Below, piece by piece: positions 13,901-26,910 of a stretch of DNA of 64,000 nt. The DNA comes from Pyrocephalus nanus. Its lineage: Eukaryota; Chordata; Aves; Passeriformes; Tyrannidae. The notes under the pieces were generated by a model. It did no database searches. It was given only the letters and a program-made list of their open reading frames with translations, and was not told where the DNA came from. The stretch is from NCBI GenBank assembly GCA_038380795.1, contig CM076264.1:4714001-4778000 (forward strand), in the 5' to 3' direction. A program made the translations under genes and the position numbers. Numbering within the stretch: position 1 is the stretch's first letter; every line of letters starts with the position of its first letter.

Positions 13901-15749
13901 AGAGGTGGAGAGTCCTGCCAGAAAGGTCTATTTCAACCTGTATTAATTTTTTTGAAACTGGCCATTTTGTCGTGTCAGTGAGTTTTACGTTTGTTTTGAT
14001 ATGAAGTCGTTTCCAGAGATTTCGGTGGAAGAGTTATTTGAGGTGATACCACGTCCGCAAGTATTTCTAAAACCCAGAAGTTTTGATAGTGATTGCAATT
14101 CTTGAGTTAGGGGAAAAAAATAAAAGAGGCAGGTTTTATCTGTATGTAAATCTTGCCTGATGGGACATTTTGGAAAAGAAGGTGGGCTGTGCTCCCTTCT
14201 CACAAAATCTGCATTATAGATTTCAGCTACATGGAGATTAATCCCTCTGCAGTAATTTATCCTGGATACTCCTCCTGAGATCTGCCTCTTTGACCTCTCG
14301 GCTCTGCCTGAGGTAGGGTCAGCTGTGCAGGAGAGGTGTTCTCCCAGACTTCCTCCTGGTTTTGTGGCTTCACAGTTGGTGTGAATTTAACAGCACTCAA
14401 AATGTGATTGTGTGAATGAATGTCCCCTGCATTTCTATACCCACAGTTATGCAGTGTAACTAAATTAGGGTCCTGGTTCTGCAGGTCAGGTGTTCAGGCA
14501 GGCTTCAATGCCACTGAAGTCAGCAGTGGGATTGGAGAGTCACTGGTTCTCCTTTACAAGATTCAAGGGGGGATGGAGGCTTAAATACATTTTTCAGTGA
14601 GAATGACATCTGGTGTTCTGAAAAAAACTTTCATTCCACTGGCTTTGCAAGTGTTCTGGATGGTCAGATGATGCCGACGTATGTTTGCTTTAGCTCACGG
14701 TGGTGATGCTTACCAAATTTCATCATGAGGTGAAACCACAATGACTGCATTCTCAGACTGTTTCTAGTTTTCAGATATTAAAAAATCTGTTAGATAAAGG
14801 GCAGGGGGAAAGAGAAGGAAATTAAATAAGTGAAAATGTACAAAACAAGAAGTCAGTTGCTGTCAAAAAAAAAAATGCCTATGGCAAGAAGGGTAACAGA
14901 TTTAAATATGATTTCATACATCTGGCTGTGTCTGGAAACAAAATCTCCTTGGCTTGAAGAACTGTATAAGCGAGTGAACTGTATGTACTCCTTGATGCAG
15001 TGATAGAATCAGGCTGTGGTTGCTTTTATATCCCCAGGAAGATGTATGAGAGTGGCTGAAGGTATCCAGGGGGAAATTTCAGTGCTCACTGATACATGAA
15101 TCCAACTGGCTAGAAGGGTCTTTGGATAAGGCTAAAGGAGATAGAAATAAAAGCTGCTATGGAGAGCCATCACCTGCTATATTGAATTTGGAGCTGGTGC
15201 TCATGATCTCTCAATTCCATCAGACAAGGCCAGAATTAACTCTGATTAATTGTGAGGTTTTGGTACACTCGTAGAATGCATGATTTACTCTGGCAAAATG
15301 TGTACTGGGAGTGCCTTTAGCTAAAATAAAATACCAAGAACAGGGTTGTCTTTCATATTCACCATCACTAGTCTGCTTTAGTCCATGGATAGTCTTACCT
15401 GACAGGCTTTTGCCATTTAGGAAGCTTTTCTGATGGTCAAGTGAAGTGCCTGTGCAGGAGCACAGGTCTGCTTGGTCTGAGACTGGTGGGACACTGGCAG
15501 GACTAGCTGAAATATCAGAGAGAGGAGGATATCTGGCTCTAACTGATCTAATAAACTAGTAAGCAAAGACATTTTTTGCCTTTAAAATTCCTCGAGGATT
15601 TTAAATAAATTAACTCACAGCCTGATGTATTTGGGAATACACTGGGGCAGCACAAGAGGTTCCTTGAAATTATCCTGGCCCTTCTGGAGCAGCCAGACTG
15701 CTCTTTGCTCACACGCTTTTTATTTTGGAGTTGAAGGTATTTCTGGTTC

Positions 15750-16230
15750 GGGCACGTGCACACATGGCCCTGCCTGGATTATGTGAGGGGCTTAACTCCG
15801 GCTGCCTGGATTTGCAGGCGGCGTGTTGACAGGAAATTAGTTTGTACCAGGACGTGCCTTTTGAGGACCATTTCCAGGCAGTTGTGATGATGACATCAGC
15901 ACGGGGAGGTCAGGTGGAGGTTGGGGGGGGAGGCAAAGACAGCCCCTTGGCTGGGAGTTGGTTTTGGCAGTGCCTCCGTGGGACTGGAGGGTTAATCATC
16001 ATTTGTTTCTCTGGCTGCCGTTTGCGTCAAAAGGCCGGGCAGCCTTAATGAACGTTGCCTGTGTTAATTTGAAACCCTTGCTGGGAAATCATGGGAAAAT
16101 GGAAAAGCACATAGTTGCGTGTCACCCCTCAGATTAACAGCTTGGGCAGCGCTGGAGCTCTCGGTGTGGCTCTGGTGCAGCTCTGAGCAGCTGGGAAAGA
16201 GATCGCTCCCTGTGCCTGCCTGGGGTTTTT
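15750..16230. promoter_or_regulatory. GC-richer intronic patch, candidate regulatory element
   Basis: This stretch is visibly richer in G+C and CpG than the surrounding intron. It contains CACGTG-type sequence (GGCACGTGCAC near 15751), a CRE/AP-1-like TGACATCA at 15891-15898, TTAATCATCATTTG downstream, and several CAG/GCTG-type E-box cores. No convincing exon was found in it. The regulatory reading is inference from composition and motif clustering only. Confidence 0.25.
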
Positions 16231-17839
16231 ATGGGGTATCCTGTTAAGCCAAAAGCTAATTTACTGTAGACTCTGTGCTAAAAATGGTGCATTGTGTGAC
16301 AGCTTCGTGAACTATGTAAATGAAAGCACTGAAAGTAGGAATCTCTGGGGTCATAGGAACACAGACACCTCTTCGGTTGATGCTGGTTTTATTATTGATT
16401 TTGGGGGTTTTTTTTGCCTGTGTGGATTTCAAATTATTTACTCCACTTTAAGAGATAACAATAAAGCCCCCAATAATGTACTGGTAGCCTCCTTCATTGT
16501 TTGAGCTGTATTGTACCGTCACTGATTGCCTAACTGCAATTTTTTGATGATGCCTGAATTGTGTGAAAGTCTCTGCAATGTGCATTCCCCTGTAACAGTT
16601 GGGGGGTTTCTTTAGAATAAACAGTTCTTTAATGTGTTGTGGGGTTTTGGTTTTTTTCTTTTTTTTTTTCACCCTGAAGCTTGTAAGAGGGATGTTTATA
16701 TTGGGGGAAGATGTAATATCCGTTCTAGCCACCTCTCTTTTAAATGAAGTTTTGTTGGTTTTTTGTTTTTTTTTTTAAGGGAATACAGAACAGTGTAGCA
16801 TCTCCTCCTAAGACTTCCATCTTCAGATCATCTTATATAACGTTAGCATTTTGGTCCCAGTCTTACAATTATTTTTTCCTTTGCTTAGCATTTTCTTGCG
16901 CTCAGTCTATTGGGTATAAAGTTGAGTAAATGGGAAACTTATGCAAGATGGGAGGCCTGAATCCCTACTGAGACTAGCTAATGTTACAAAGTTGATTTTA
17001 ATTTCCTTTAAGCTCTGTGTCCTTCGAAAAGGATTTGCTATCCATGTCCAACACCTGAGGTGTTTTATCACACGCAGCCCTCTATAAGTCATTGGGACTG
17101 TGACCCTTGGGTATGCTAGAAATGCTTTAATATCATTTGGGAATTTCTAATGAGGCTGCAGAAAACCCAAAAGCTGATGACCATGTAACCCAAGTCCCTT
17201 TTCTAATATTTCTTAGCAACCTAAATATTCTTTTAGCCAACATCTATTCCAGCTCCTCAAAGGTGTTTTTCAGACTGGGTGTGATAAGTTAACTGTTTTG
17301 CACTGGAAAATTACAGAACCAGTTGTAGGATGGGAAAGTTAGGGAATTTTTTTTCATAGGAGAGCTGTACAGCAGTGATGGAGCCATTAGTGTTCCTTTG
17401 GCTCTGGGATGTTTGGGAAGCGCTGTGGTCACAGGCAGGCTGGTGGTGGGTGGCAGTGCTGCAGCAATATATGTGTTTAATAACTATACAGCTATATTTG
17501 TGTGCTCCCTATCTGCTGGAAATAATTGGAGCACTTATATTTTAATATGTTTAATATATTTATTTTTGGAAACTAGCATTCACCAGGATAATGGTACTGT
17601 ACTTGTGTGTGTGTGTAGGTGCCTGTATATCTGTATAAACGTTAAAGAGAACTTTTGGGAAAGGATTTGCAAAAAAATTTGACATTTTAAAATTTGACAA
17701 TTAAGTAATTAAAATGAAATGTATTAATTATTTAATGTATTTATTTTATTTAGTTTATCTTAATCCTGTCTAGATTTGGCTTCAAGGACCAGGCTTCTTT
17801 TTGCTTCTTAGTATGACATTTGGAGGCATCTGAAAGAAT

Positions 17840-17900
17840 GGGAGACATGAATTCTTTTTAAATTGTATTTAAAAGGGAGACATGAATTCTTTTAAAATTG
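17840..17900. repeat. 35-bp tandem duplication
   Basis: GGGAGACATGAATTCTTTT appears at 17840-17858 and again at 17875-17893, with a 35-bp period. Both copies are followed by AT-rich sequence (AAATTG) that has drifted slightly. This is a recent local duplication inside the intron, with no coding content. Confidence 0.85.
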
Positions 17901-18836
17901 CGTTGTCTATTTAAGGGTAGAGAAATGAAACCTTCTCCCGTGCAGCAGAGCTGGGAACAGCCCTAGAAGAGCTGTTTCCCGTTGGTGAAAGATGATGTAG
18001 GTGTGTGCGTGCCCATCCCCAGGGGAGGGTTGTGCCAGAAACAGCGAGGTTTTGGTGTGTGCCAGGAACAGGGCTCCTGGTTTCTGGCAAAGGAGGGTAA
18101 ACCCCACATTTTTGGTGCTATCTGGCAATCTCCAGCTGCTTGCCCCAGCCTGCTTCAGCTTCCCTGCCCCTGCTCAGCAGAGGGAATACTTTATGCCTTG
18201 ACTGCTTTGGTTTTTCACATATTGGTGATTTCAAAACTGGAGTTTTCAGGTTTTTAGTCTTGGGTTTTTTCCTAGTATCTGGAAAAATCAGCTGAGTTTA
18301 AGGACTGACCATGCTATTATGAGGCAGTTGGTCAACACTCAATTTATTCTCATTTGATGGAGAGAACATAACAATGTAAAGCTACTCTGCAAAACACATA
18401 AGGGCCTAATTTTTTATACTGCATTGGGTGGTGTAAGCACTCGCTTGGATGATGCTAAAAAGGAAAGCTTGTCTGACTAGTGAAGAAGCTGCATGAATTC
18501 AGTTATCTAAAAAATGTTTATTCCAGAGATCCACACTGTGTTAAGTTCTTTACAACCTTCATAGCAAGGTAGTAAAAAACCCAAAAAGCTGACTCAGTTG
18601 CTTTATTGTGGACCAAGAAATAATTTGAAGGACTAAGTCTCTGATTTGCTGCTCACTTGATAAGGCAGTTTCAGAGACTGAGGGTGAAAATAAAAATCAG
18701 AAAGAATTAAGATAAAAAGATACATCTCTGTAAATTAAAAAGCAGAGTATATCCTTCCCTTTCTCCAGTTTTCTAGGAAGAGAAAGCTAATGCTGTGACT
18801 TTGTTTTTTTGTTCTTTTTTTTTTTTTTTTTAATAA

Positions 18837-18998
<162 letters not shown>

Positions 18999-21900
18999 TG
19001 AAAAGACCAGATTTTGGGTATAATTCCATTCTCTTTTACTCTCCAAACTCTTGTCTGATCAATTTAATGATTAGAAATAGAAGGTTGAAAATGAAGACAA
19101 GGCAAAGGAATAGTTGATGTCCCTTGCTTTTTCTTCCTCCCTGCAGAATTTTTACGAGAAACAAAATGTTTTGCCATAGCCTTAAGTATCTGTTTCCTAG
19201 CTGAAATTTCCCTCAAGTCAAGCTCATTGAGCTTGTGCAGCAACATTTCTGTCAAACTGCTGCTGTGGTTTTTGCTTCTGTTGTGTTTGTTTATGCAGGA
19301 GTTTGCTGGAGTTTGTTGGTTTCATTAGTTACTTCCTTTCAAGAGATTATATATCTCCTCAGTGCCCTTATCCTGCTGCCAGCACTACGGTTTCCAACTG
19401 TAAACAGTACAGTTTCTCCTCAGATCCTGCTGCAGCTCTGCTGGCGTGACAAGAACATGTCAAATTTGTAAAAGCTGGAGGGTTTTAACACTTACTGCAG
19501 AAAAACCTCCAGACACAAAACCAACCCAGCAGCCCTCTAGAAAATCCACTTCAAAACCCTCCACCACTGCTGTATCTTCTCACAGCTAAGTGCAGTAGAT
19601 GGGCCAGTCTGAAGTGATTTCCTTTAAGATACGTTTTGTAGAGTTGGTAACGTTCTTTATTCCACTGCTTTTCACCTTCACAACATTAATGAACGTGATG
19701 ACAAGTTAATGAATTTCACTTTCCTGATCTTTTTTAGGGTTTCTTATAAGTTTCTTAAATAATTCCTAGATTTTAAGCTGCTCCTGGAATCGTTTTTTCT
19801 GTTTGTTTTGGAGCATTCTGGCATAAAATACACAGAGTGTGGTTCATATACCCAGAGAGTCTTGAGAAAAAATCCTTATATTTTGGCACCAGAACACAGA
19901 CCCTTTCCTATTGAACTGAGGGAAGTCACACAGCTGATGGAGACCTGACAAAGGCTTATTTGGAACTTATTTATACACTGTCTATGAGCCTGCCCTGGCA
20001 AAGCAGAGCTAGCAAAGAGTTTTTGGTGAAAGTTGATAAAACTGGTGAGTGAAAAATATACTTGTGCAAAATTGAAATTTCCAGGATTTCACTTTTGTCA
20101 AATTGATTTCAGTTTTCTTTAGTGGCTGTTCTTTGGGGTCAGACTAACCTGAATTTGAAAAAAAATCTGTTTATTGAACAGAAGGGAAATTTCCTTCTGA
20201 GTCGGTTCAGTTTTGTCTCCATTTCTACCTGGGAATTCAGTTCCCTGCTGTTCTCCCTTTTCCTGGATTTCCCGTGGGCACACAGTCAATACTGCTTTCT
20301 TGTATCGTAGTTTTTAACTGAAATATTGGCAATATTGGAACAGTACAACCATTGCCACCCTGCAGCACTAAGAATTTGAGAGAACCTCAGTTGCTGTATG
20401 CTGTACCTGCAGCATTGATGCAAATCCAGACCTCTTAGCCTGGGATATGATGCATAAAAACTTAATGTCTTCTGTACCTATGAATTTTGGGGGGGGTTGT
20501 GAACTTTTAAGAATGAACAACGCAGTTTTGGTTAGATGCCAACACATCTTATGTATTCTTTACCCAAGTAAGGCTGACAGTCTTGACTCTAAATGTAAAG
20601 AAAAGGAGAAAGTTGCATGAGGCAGTGCTCCCCACAGTAGCAAGCTGCGTGATTGCAGGAGTTTTATTAGCAATTTTAATAGCCACAAATGGCTCTTTTA
20701 TATTTTTATTGAGAACTCTTTTTATAATGGGAAACAAAACAAAACAAAAAATTCTAGAAAGCATTCAGCTAACAGAGTAACAGAGCAAAAGCTCATCGAT
20801 CTGGAGGAAGGGGGATTTTAAACTATGACTTAAAGGCATCACATTTGAGTTGGTTTTGCACACTTCATACTTCATCCAGACCAGACAGGCTGTACCAGGC
20901 CACCACCTTCTCCTGGGTCCCTGCAAGATTTGCAGTGCATGAGTTGTACTTTTTCCCTTCCCTAGAAGGGAAAGAAGACTGACAGCAAAGGGCATTTGTA
21001 TTGTGGCCTTCACTTAATGGGCAATTTTTCAGTGTGGACTTTCAGTTTACTCTGTGATTGCTGATCCCTTTGGAAAGGTAACATTTTGTTAAATTCATGT
21101 TGTATATGGAAATAATCAGTTATGTGTGACAATTAACTGAGTGTCCTGCTTTCATAGTTATATATGATGACTGTACTTTAATTTTTAATGCACAAACTTT
21201 ACATACGTTATAAAGGTACAAGGCAGTCTGTCTTCTCTACTTCCAAGGACTAGGAAAACGTCTGGCATACTTTTTTGTGACTGTTCTTTAGCTTTTCAAA
21301 CCAAGAAATGCTTGAGGAATGTACGCTTTCTAAGTTTTATGTGCTTACAAAATTGGTAACAAGCCATCCAGCATCTTCATTTACGTGGCTGCTGCTTAAC
21401 TGACAATCCTGTGATGATTAATCTTTTATGATTTGGAAACAGCACTTGGGAATATCAAATGTTAGAGTATTCCCCAGAGCCTAGTGCAGACTTCATCATC
21501 CCTGCAAACACTACAATATGTTGCTTTCAGTTAGTGAATAGATTTGAGTCAGACTTTATAAAAGGTTATGTGTAATGATAAACTTGTTTTGACTTGTCAC
21601 AGACATCTATTAATAAGGTAATTTCTCTAAGATGTCATGATTGTATTGAAATATTATCACAGCCTTTTGTCCTGTGTTTGTAGCTCTCAGCTACTTTGCA
21701 TCTCCATTCATGTGATGCTGGAAAGACTTTGGAATCGCTTCTATTTTTTTAAGAATGCAAAAGCAGCACGTACTGTTTTCAGCCATGTATGGTACAGAAA
21801 GTGATTTCTCTTGGAAGGGAAATATTCTGGAACAAGATGTTCTGAACATTCTTTGAAAGTGATACAGAAACAAAACACTCTGAGTCAGTCAGAGTAGTAA

Positions 21901-24900
21901 AATCTTTCCTTTTATTCTTCATTCTATAAGCAGAATTGATGAGCAATAAGTGGAAAAACTACTTTTGGTCTTTGGTGACTTACCCGCTCAGGAGTGATTT
22001 TTTTTTTTTTTGTGCCTAAAATGTGTTCAAATAACTTTATGGAGCTGCTTATGATTCAGAGTTTGTCTTTTGCTATGTATCAGCCTAACCAGAGATCATT
22101 CATCCCCACATAAAAGTTAAAACACTGTGAATAAATTGCTCAGCTTGAAATTAAACATTCTATCCGGACATACATGTGAACAGGTTTTCAGGTGTGGTCT
22201 GACAGATTTCTGTGGAAGAAAACCCAGACCAACTCATCAGGATTAGCATGTCCTGTTTTTAGTTCTTCAGTGGAACCCGTTTTCCTGTCCCTTTAGCACT
22301 GGGCTGACTTTATGTGAGAAGGGTGAATTGCTATCATTACCCACCCATGCAGATATCTTTTTTTTTCCCCTCTTAAAGCAACGTTTCAATCTCCATTAGC
22401 AAGGGACCAGTGAAGGAAGGGAGACTGTCAGATCCCCGGGGACCTTGGTGAATGTTTTAGCACAGGAAGCAAGATGCAAGTTGCTCCTGCATCAGATAGT
22501 TTTACCTCCTGCTGGGTCAAATTTGAATGTCAAACACATTAGCTGTGATGTAAAACACGAGGTGCTGAGGGAAGTGAGGGCCTGTGGTATGAGATGACAT
22601 CCTGGTGCTCCTGACAGCTTCAGTGCTCCTTATCGAGGGGTGCAGAAAGGCCTATCCTCAAATATGCTATTTGCATAAGAATGACAGGATGTGATAGGAC
22701 AAATGAAGATGAATGGGATGCTGTGCTGTCAGCGTTACCCATTGTCTGGAGATTGATGATGGTCTGGATTTTGTCTGCATTCATGGGCTCCAGTGTAGTT
22801 TATACCAGAAACTGTCCCGGTACCTTGAATACTGAAGAACTGAATCTTTTGAGTGCTTTGTTAGCATGGAAGGGCTTGGCTCCCCATTTCCAAGCATCTA
22901 TAAACCCATGTATTTTGCATTTTGTGCCAGTGCAGAGGATTTTTTTCCTGTCTCCTTTTGCACGTTTATTTTGCTTTTTAAAAACTTCCTCTTAAAAGTC
23001 TTCCTTTTCACCTCCTCTTCTATCACCTGCAAGTTTTGCTGCTCTGCTGACTTAATTCTATTAACAATTGGGTTTGAATCCAGCTTATTTAGTTTAAGAG
23101 CCACATGGATAACACTGAGTTTTCTGTTCTGGTTACGTGAACAAAATAAAACAGAACTGCAGCTGATATTCCTCCTAGCAACTGCCAAGCATGAGGAAAG
23201 GGAATAAAACTCCCTTCCCCCATGGTTCAGTTGGATTTGGAGGAGTCTTTTGGGCAGAGAAGTCAAGCAGAGGTTTATCAAATTGATCTGCCCCTCAAAA
23301 TGTTGATTACTCTGTAGTTATGGGACAACCTTAATTTAAAGTGGCTTGTTTGGATGAAAATAAGAAATGCACGATAGAACCATTTGGCAGAATCAGTAAA
23401 GAAATTATAATTTCTTGCCTGCAGCAAAAGTAAATAATCTTTCCTCTTTAAAAACATCAAAGTTCAGTCTTTCTGAAGGCTTATGGAAGAAATTCAAATA
23501 TTTAAGTTTGCAGTTTTGCAAGTTAAAAGGAATAGGAAAGAATCCTGCACATTTATTCATTATTGTCTGGAAATGTATATGTGCTGTTTTTAAAGCAGGT
23601 GAGGCTACCAGCATGTTAGCAGTCAGATGCAGGGGCACAAACCTCACTAACACACAATGCAGATTTTCCTACCTAGGTGTTTGCCTCTTTGGGTTTTGCA
23701 TTTTGGTCAGGTACGTCTTAGAAATGGTTCTTCCTATGCCACTTGGTAGGATTTCCATTTTCCCAAATGCAGTGTAGTACTGGGAAGTTGGAAGGCGCGT
23801 AATCCATCAGTCATGTGTCTTGCAGAGTCCCAGGCAGGAAAGGGGGATAAATCTCTGGCTGTCCTTTCTCAGTATTGCATCTCTGCAGATTTCATCCACA
23901 TTTGGAGGACAGGGGAGCCAAAACTGGGTGCTTTTAAGAAGGAAATGGTGCAGGGACACTTCACTGCCTCACAAGAATAGAACAGGTGAGAAAGTATTTC
24001 AGAGTAGGAATAGAAGTAAGGGAATGCAATGGCCACGTCTCTCCACACTGCTGAACCAGTAATTAGTATCTTTTTACTTTAAATGCTGGAATGCCTCTCT
24101 GCTTGTCAAAGGACAATCCTCATATTCTTGTAAAGCCCTGGGATTAAAAACAGAGAGCAAAATTTTGTGCATCTCCTTTTCAGTCAGCCAGCACCTAGAG
24201 TACTTACATCATCTTGCCCAGGTGCAAGTGGGGTTCTTTGAAATAACAGAAGATGTGGGATTTCTTTTGAAGACAAGATTGTTCTGGAGCATATAATAAA
24301 TTTTCAGAAAATGAAGCTTTAGGGAAAAATGATATCAAACTGCATGCCATTGAAAAGAGGATCTGATATTCTAAAATAGTTTCACAATTTTGGCACCATC
24401 ACATTTTCCATCAATTGGTTTTCTCTGGACGTGTTTTTTCCCTCTTAATTTTCTTAAACCTGTAACTCTGACAGGGGCAAAGAGGTGTGCTATGAAGTGG
24501 CTGTTTCTCAAACTTTGCCTTTATTAATGTCAGATCTTTACACTTAAGGGTGATTATGAGCTTAATAATTTATTCTTTAAAAAAGAACGAATGAAACTAT
24601 ATAAAAGTTGTCACACGTTCTTTTCACCTGCCAAACTGAAATGGCAGAATACATACAGTTGATGAGCGGTGCTGTTTGCTGACCAAGACTCCCGAATTGA
24701 TGATTTGAGGCTGGATTGCACAGTGAATCCATAGTCCCCAAGGAACCTGACCACTCTTAGTATGCAGAGGTAGTTTGGGAGTTCATGTGCATATATATGA
24801 AGTTTCTCTTTAAGTCAAGAACCAGGTTTTAAGATTCACCTGAATCTCCCTCTCTCCCTCCCTGCCCCCCGCCACCTCCTTCCTCACAGACCAAACCTGT

Positions 24901-26540
24901 GTTTTCTCATGAGTACAGCAAATAAAATATTTCCAGGTGTGCAAAAGTGATTTTTGTTTCCAACTATTCGATTGTCAGAGTGTGGAGGGCTGAGTAGTAA
25001 ATCAGCCTCAAGGCTGCTACGCTTTTAAAAAAACAAAATCTTAGTGGTGACAGCTGAAGAGCACAGTGACTTTTTCACTCAAGATTTATGACTTGCCTGA
25101 AAAGAAGGATTGGAGGCAAAACTTGCTGGGCTGCATACTTTCTCCTTTAGCAGATACACTATAGGGCCAGGGTTAGTTGGCTTTATTTTGTCTGTGAAAA
25201 CATACATCCAAATAATGTATGTAAAAATATAATAGTTTTACTTCAAATGGAACAGAAAAGTCAATATACCTGCTCTTATTCTTTAGAGTGGGAAGCATTC
25301 CTTACATGGACTTCCTTGTGTATTTTAGTATCACTTGTATTTCATAATCTTCTCTGAAGCACATGCCAGAAAAATTGCTTGAAGGTATTAAAGTGTATGT
25401 ATTTCATTTGGGAAAGCACAAGGATGGGAAGGTAAAGGCCAGAGTTTGTTCTTATTCATACCTAGGCTCAGAAAGTCCAGATGAAGAACACAGTGTGTTA
25501 GCAAACCCTCCAAATTAACAGCGAAGTGGGAAGTTGGAATGGCTGTCAGATTCCTGTGTGCTGGGTAAACACCATCCCTCCAATCAGCCTGTAACTGTGA
25601 TACCAGCTGGGGGTTTGGGTTTGTGGTTGTTGTTTGGTTTTGCTGCCTTTGTGTTTTATGTTGTTTTTTTTTTACAGTGGCATGGAAATGACACCGTATT
25701 TCTAAGATAACATGGGGACACACAGGGTTAAAATCAATCGTGCCTCTAAAAGTGAGGTGCACGTGAGCAGTACATGCAGACTGGATGTAAATTCCAAACT
25801 GTTGGGTAAGATCAACTCTAGTGTGGGTTTAGTGACAAAGCAAACTATTTTATCTAGAGAAGTAACAGTAGTTTTATTACCGAGTTTCATGTACCTGTAC
25901 AGCAGCTTTTACTGGCTAAAACTTGTGTGTGAGCTTATAAAGGTTTGGGTTTTCACTTCCAACTTGGAATTACTTGAAAACAGCCTGTGTGGTGATAAAC
26001 TCTTCCTTCCAAATCCTTTCAATTCACTCTTTTCTCACTCAGTTCCCGCTTTGTCAGTGTTTGGGCCGTGCAGGGGAGGACACACAGCCGAGTATCTCCC
26101 CAGAGATGTGTGGCTTGTCTGGGTCCCCATGGGAGCATCCTCAGGAGCTGTCGGGGCTGCTGTGGCTTGGAACAGGGGACAGCGGCGGGGCTTTATGGCA
26201 GAGAAGCAAAGCACAGCAGGGCATATCCCACACTCAGCATGCTGGATGCCATGAGCCCTATTATATTTAACAAGCTTCATTAGGGCAGTGATAACAGTTC
26301 AGGAAGAGGCATTCCAAACGGTCTTGGGTTTTAAATATTTATGGGAGTGATGCTGAGAAGGGGGTGAGTGTAGTCCTGGGAGCTGCAGAAGCTCGAGGAA
26401 GGGCCGCAATTATGGTACTTGGGCTGTAGCCACGGACACATTTAGGGCTTGCTTTGCACTTGGTCTTCTGCCCAGCTTTCCTCTTTGTGGATGCAAAATG
26501 CACAGCATGTGTGTAGTTGTTTTGTTTTTTTTGTGTGTAC

Positions 26541-26910
26541 ACTGTATTAAAATAGCATTATAGAGGGTGTTGTGTTTGTCGAGCGCCCGTGAGTTAAGAA
26601 CTGCCACGGGTGAGATTGTGTGTACAGTCTTAATTCATTTGCCTTTGTGCATGTGCATCATAATGCAGTCTTTATTTACATTAATTAAAGAGGCATGCAT
26701 TGTGCATGATTAATTAAATTGCATTCATTTAGAAAATTACTTTTACAAGTCATTATGATTGCCTTTTCTTTAATTGCCTTAATGCTCACACTTCCTTACT
26801 TTCGAGGGCTTTGATTTACGCTGCTTAAAATCAGATGAACAATCACTTGTTTCTGGGAGGAGTAATCAGATTACATCATTTGGTGTCCTGCTGAGTTTTC
26901 TGGTTATCTG
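26541..26910. promoter_or_regulatory. Homeodomain-site-rich AT block, candidate conserved enhancer
   Basis: This stretch contains two identical ATTAATTAAA decamers (26680-26689 and 26709-26718) separated by 19 bp that carry GCATGCAT and TGTGCATG. Further TAATTGC, TTAATTCATTTG, ATGCAAT-like and TAATCAGATTA sites follow to about 26875. Such dense palindromic TAATTA and octamer-like content with almost no CpG or low-complexity runs is typical of deeply conserved developmental enhancers in vertebrate introns. No coding frame is evident. The enhancer role is inference; conservation cannot be tested here. Confidence 0.4.

Noticed and set aside
25712..26254. Longest open frame in the window, about 180 codons on the + strand
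   Set aside because: No recognisable domain, mixed composition, flanked by no convincing splice sites, and overlapped by open frames in other phases and on the other strand. This is a chance frame, partly favoured by a GC-richer patch.
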